A stretch of 5,132 nucleotides of DNA. It comes from Candidatus Eiseniibacteriota bacterium. GTDB lineage: Bacteria; Eisenbacteria; RBG-16-71-46; JAFGJU01. This document shows, piece by piece, positions 5,056 through 5,132 of this stretch. The translations under genes were made by a program, and so were the position numbers. The notes beneath the pieces are model-generated. The model was not told the origin of the DNA. It worked only from the letters and a program-made list of their open reading frames with translations, and did no database searches. Where the stretch lies: positions 1 through 5,132 of the forward strand of contig JAFGJU010000177.1 in assembly GCA_016928935.1 (NCBI GenBank), in the 5' to 3' direction. Each line of letters opens with the position of its first letter. The stretch's first letter is position 1.

Positions 5056-5063
5056 TGAAAGCC

Positions 5064-5132
5064 ATGACCAGACCACCGCTCAGAACGCTCTTTCTTGGGA
5101 TGACGCTCGTGACGTTGCTCATCGCTTCAGGA
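5064..5132 (+). CDS. Start of an exported or membrane protein, truncated by window end
   Basis: Only 23 residues are visible. They begin MTRPPLRTLF and continue with a hydrophobic run to residue 23 (LFLGMTLVTLLIASG), with arginines at 3 and 7. This is the typical basic-then-hydrophobic start of a signal peptide or N-terminal membrane anchor. Whether a lipobox cysteine follows cannot be seen. The start is well supported by GGAGG 8 nt upstream and a consensus sigma-54 promoter at 5022-5038. It is the first protein gene after the sigma-54 activator, separated by 1.2 kb of non-coding DNA, and is probably its regulated output. The product and family cannot be named from this fragment. Confidence 0.75.
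   Translation, partial: MTRPPLRTLFLGMTLVTLLIASG

Noticed and set aside
4513..5076. 187-aa open frame on the - strand
   Set aside because: It starts at GTG without a ribosome site, covers the consensus sigma-54 promoter and start of the + gene at 5064, and is Arg/Gly/Pro-rich as expected from GC-rich non-coding DNA.

Overview
The window is GC-rich bacterial DNA with good Shine-Dalgarno sites, a consensus housekeeping promoter and sigma-54 signals. It carries a very large TPR-GAF-sigma-54 activator and short exported proteins. ATA (Ile) and AGG/AGA (Arg) codons are used freely despite the high GC. This combination suggests an uncultured, regulator-rich Gram-negative-type lineage (Eisenbacteria/Krumholzibacteria-like or deltaproteobacterial). 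That placement is a guess from style; no marker gene is present.

Layout, all convincing genes on the + strand. Bases 1-140 hold about three degenerate copies of a 48-49 bp GC-rich repeat that may continue beyond the left edge. A near-consensus sigma-70 promoter (TTGACT, 17 bp, TATACT) at 172-200 starts a leader of about 180 nt with several hairpins. The leader precedes a 115-aa protein with a clear signal peptide (390-737). After 51 bp and a GGAGG site comes a 1023-aa regulator (789-3860) made of about 11 TPRs, a GAF-like region, a sigma-54 AAA+ domain with intact Walker A, GAFTGA and Walker B motifs, and a Fis-type HTH.

Bases 3861-5063 (1.2 kb) hold no convincing protein gene but are not featureless. 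In order they contain: a degenerate 16-bp tandem repeat array (3864-3989); hairpins of 10 bp (4050-4088) and 19 bp (4122-4203); a sigma-54-like promoter (4316-4334); a densely self-complementary stretch closed by a 12-bp stem and a T7 run (4344-4644), which is a candidate structured RNA; a 38-bp direct repeat with 72-bp period (4710-4819); a dyad that also reads as a minus-strand sigma-54 promoter (4828-4846); and a perfect -24/-12 sigma-54 promoter (TGGCACG, 4 bp, TTGCT at 5022-5037). The last lies just before the Shine-Dalgarno site of a truncated gene that starts like an exported protein (5064 onward).

Working model (inference): housekeeping polymerase makes a bicistronic mRNA for a secreted small protein and a TPR-type sigma-54 activator. 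The TPR/GAF part senses a ligand, possibly a peptide from the neighbouring exported protein. The activator then fires the sigma-54 promoter(s) in the downstream region, switching on the exported product at 5064 and perhaps a structured RNA. This would resemble Gram-positive RRNPP peptide/TPR-receptor pairs, but with a sigma-54 AAA+ output.
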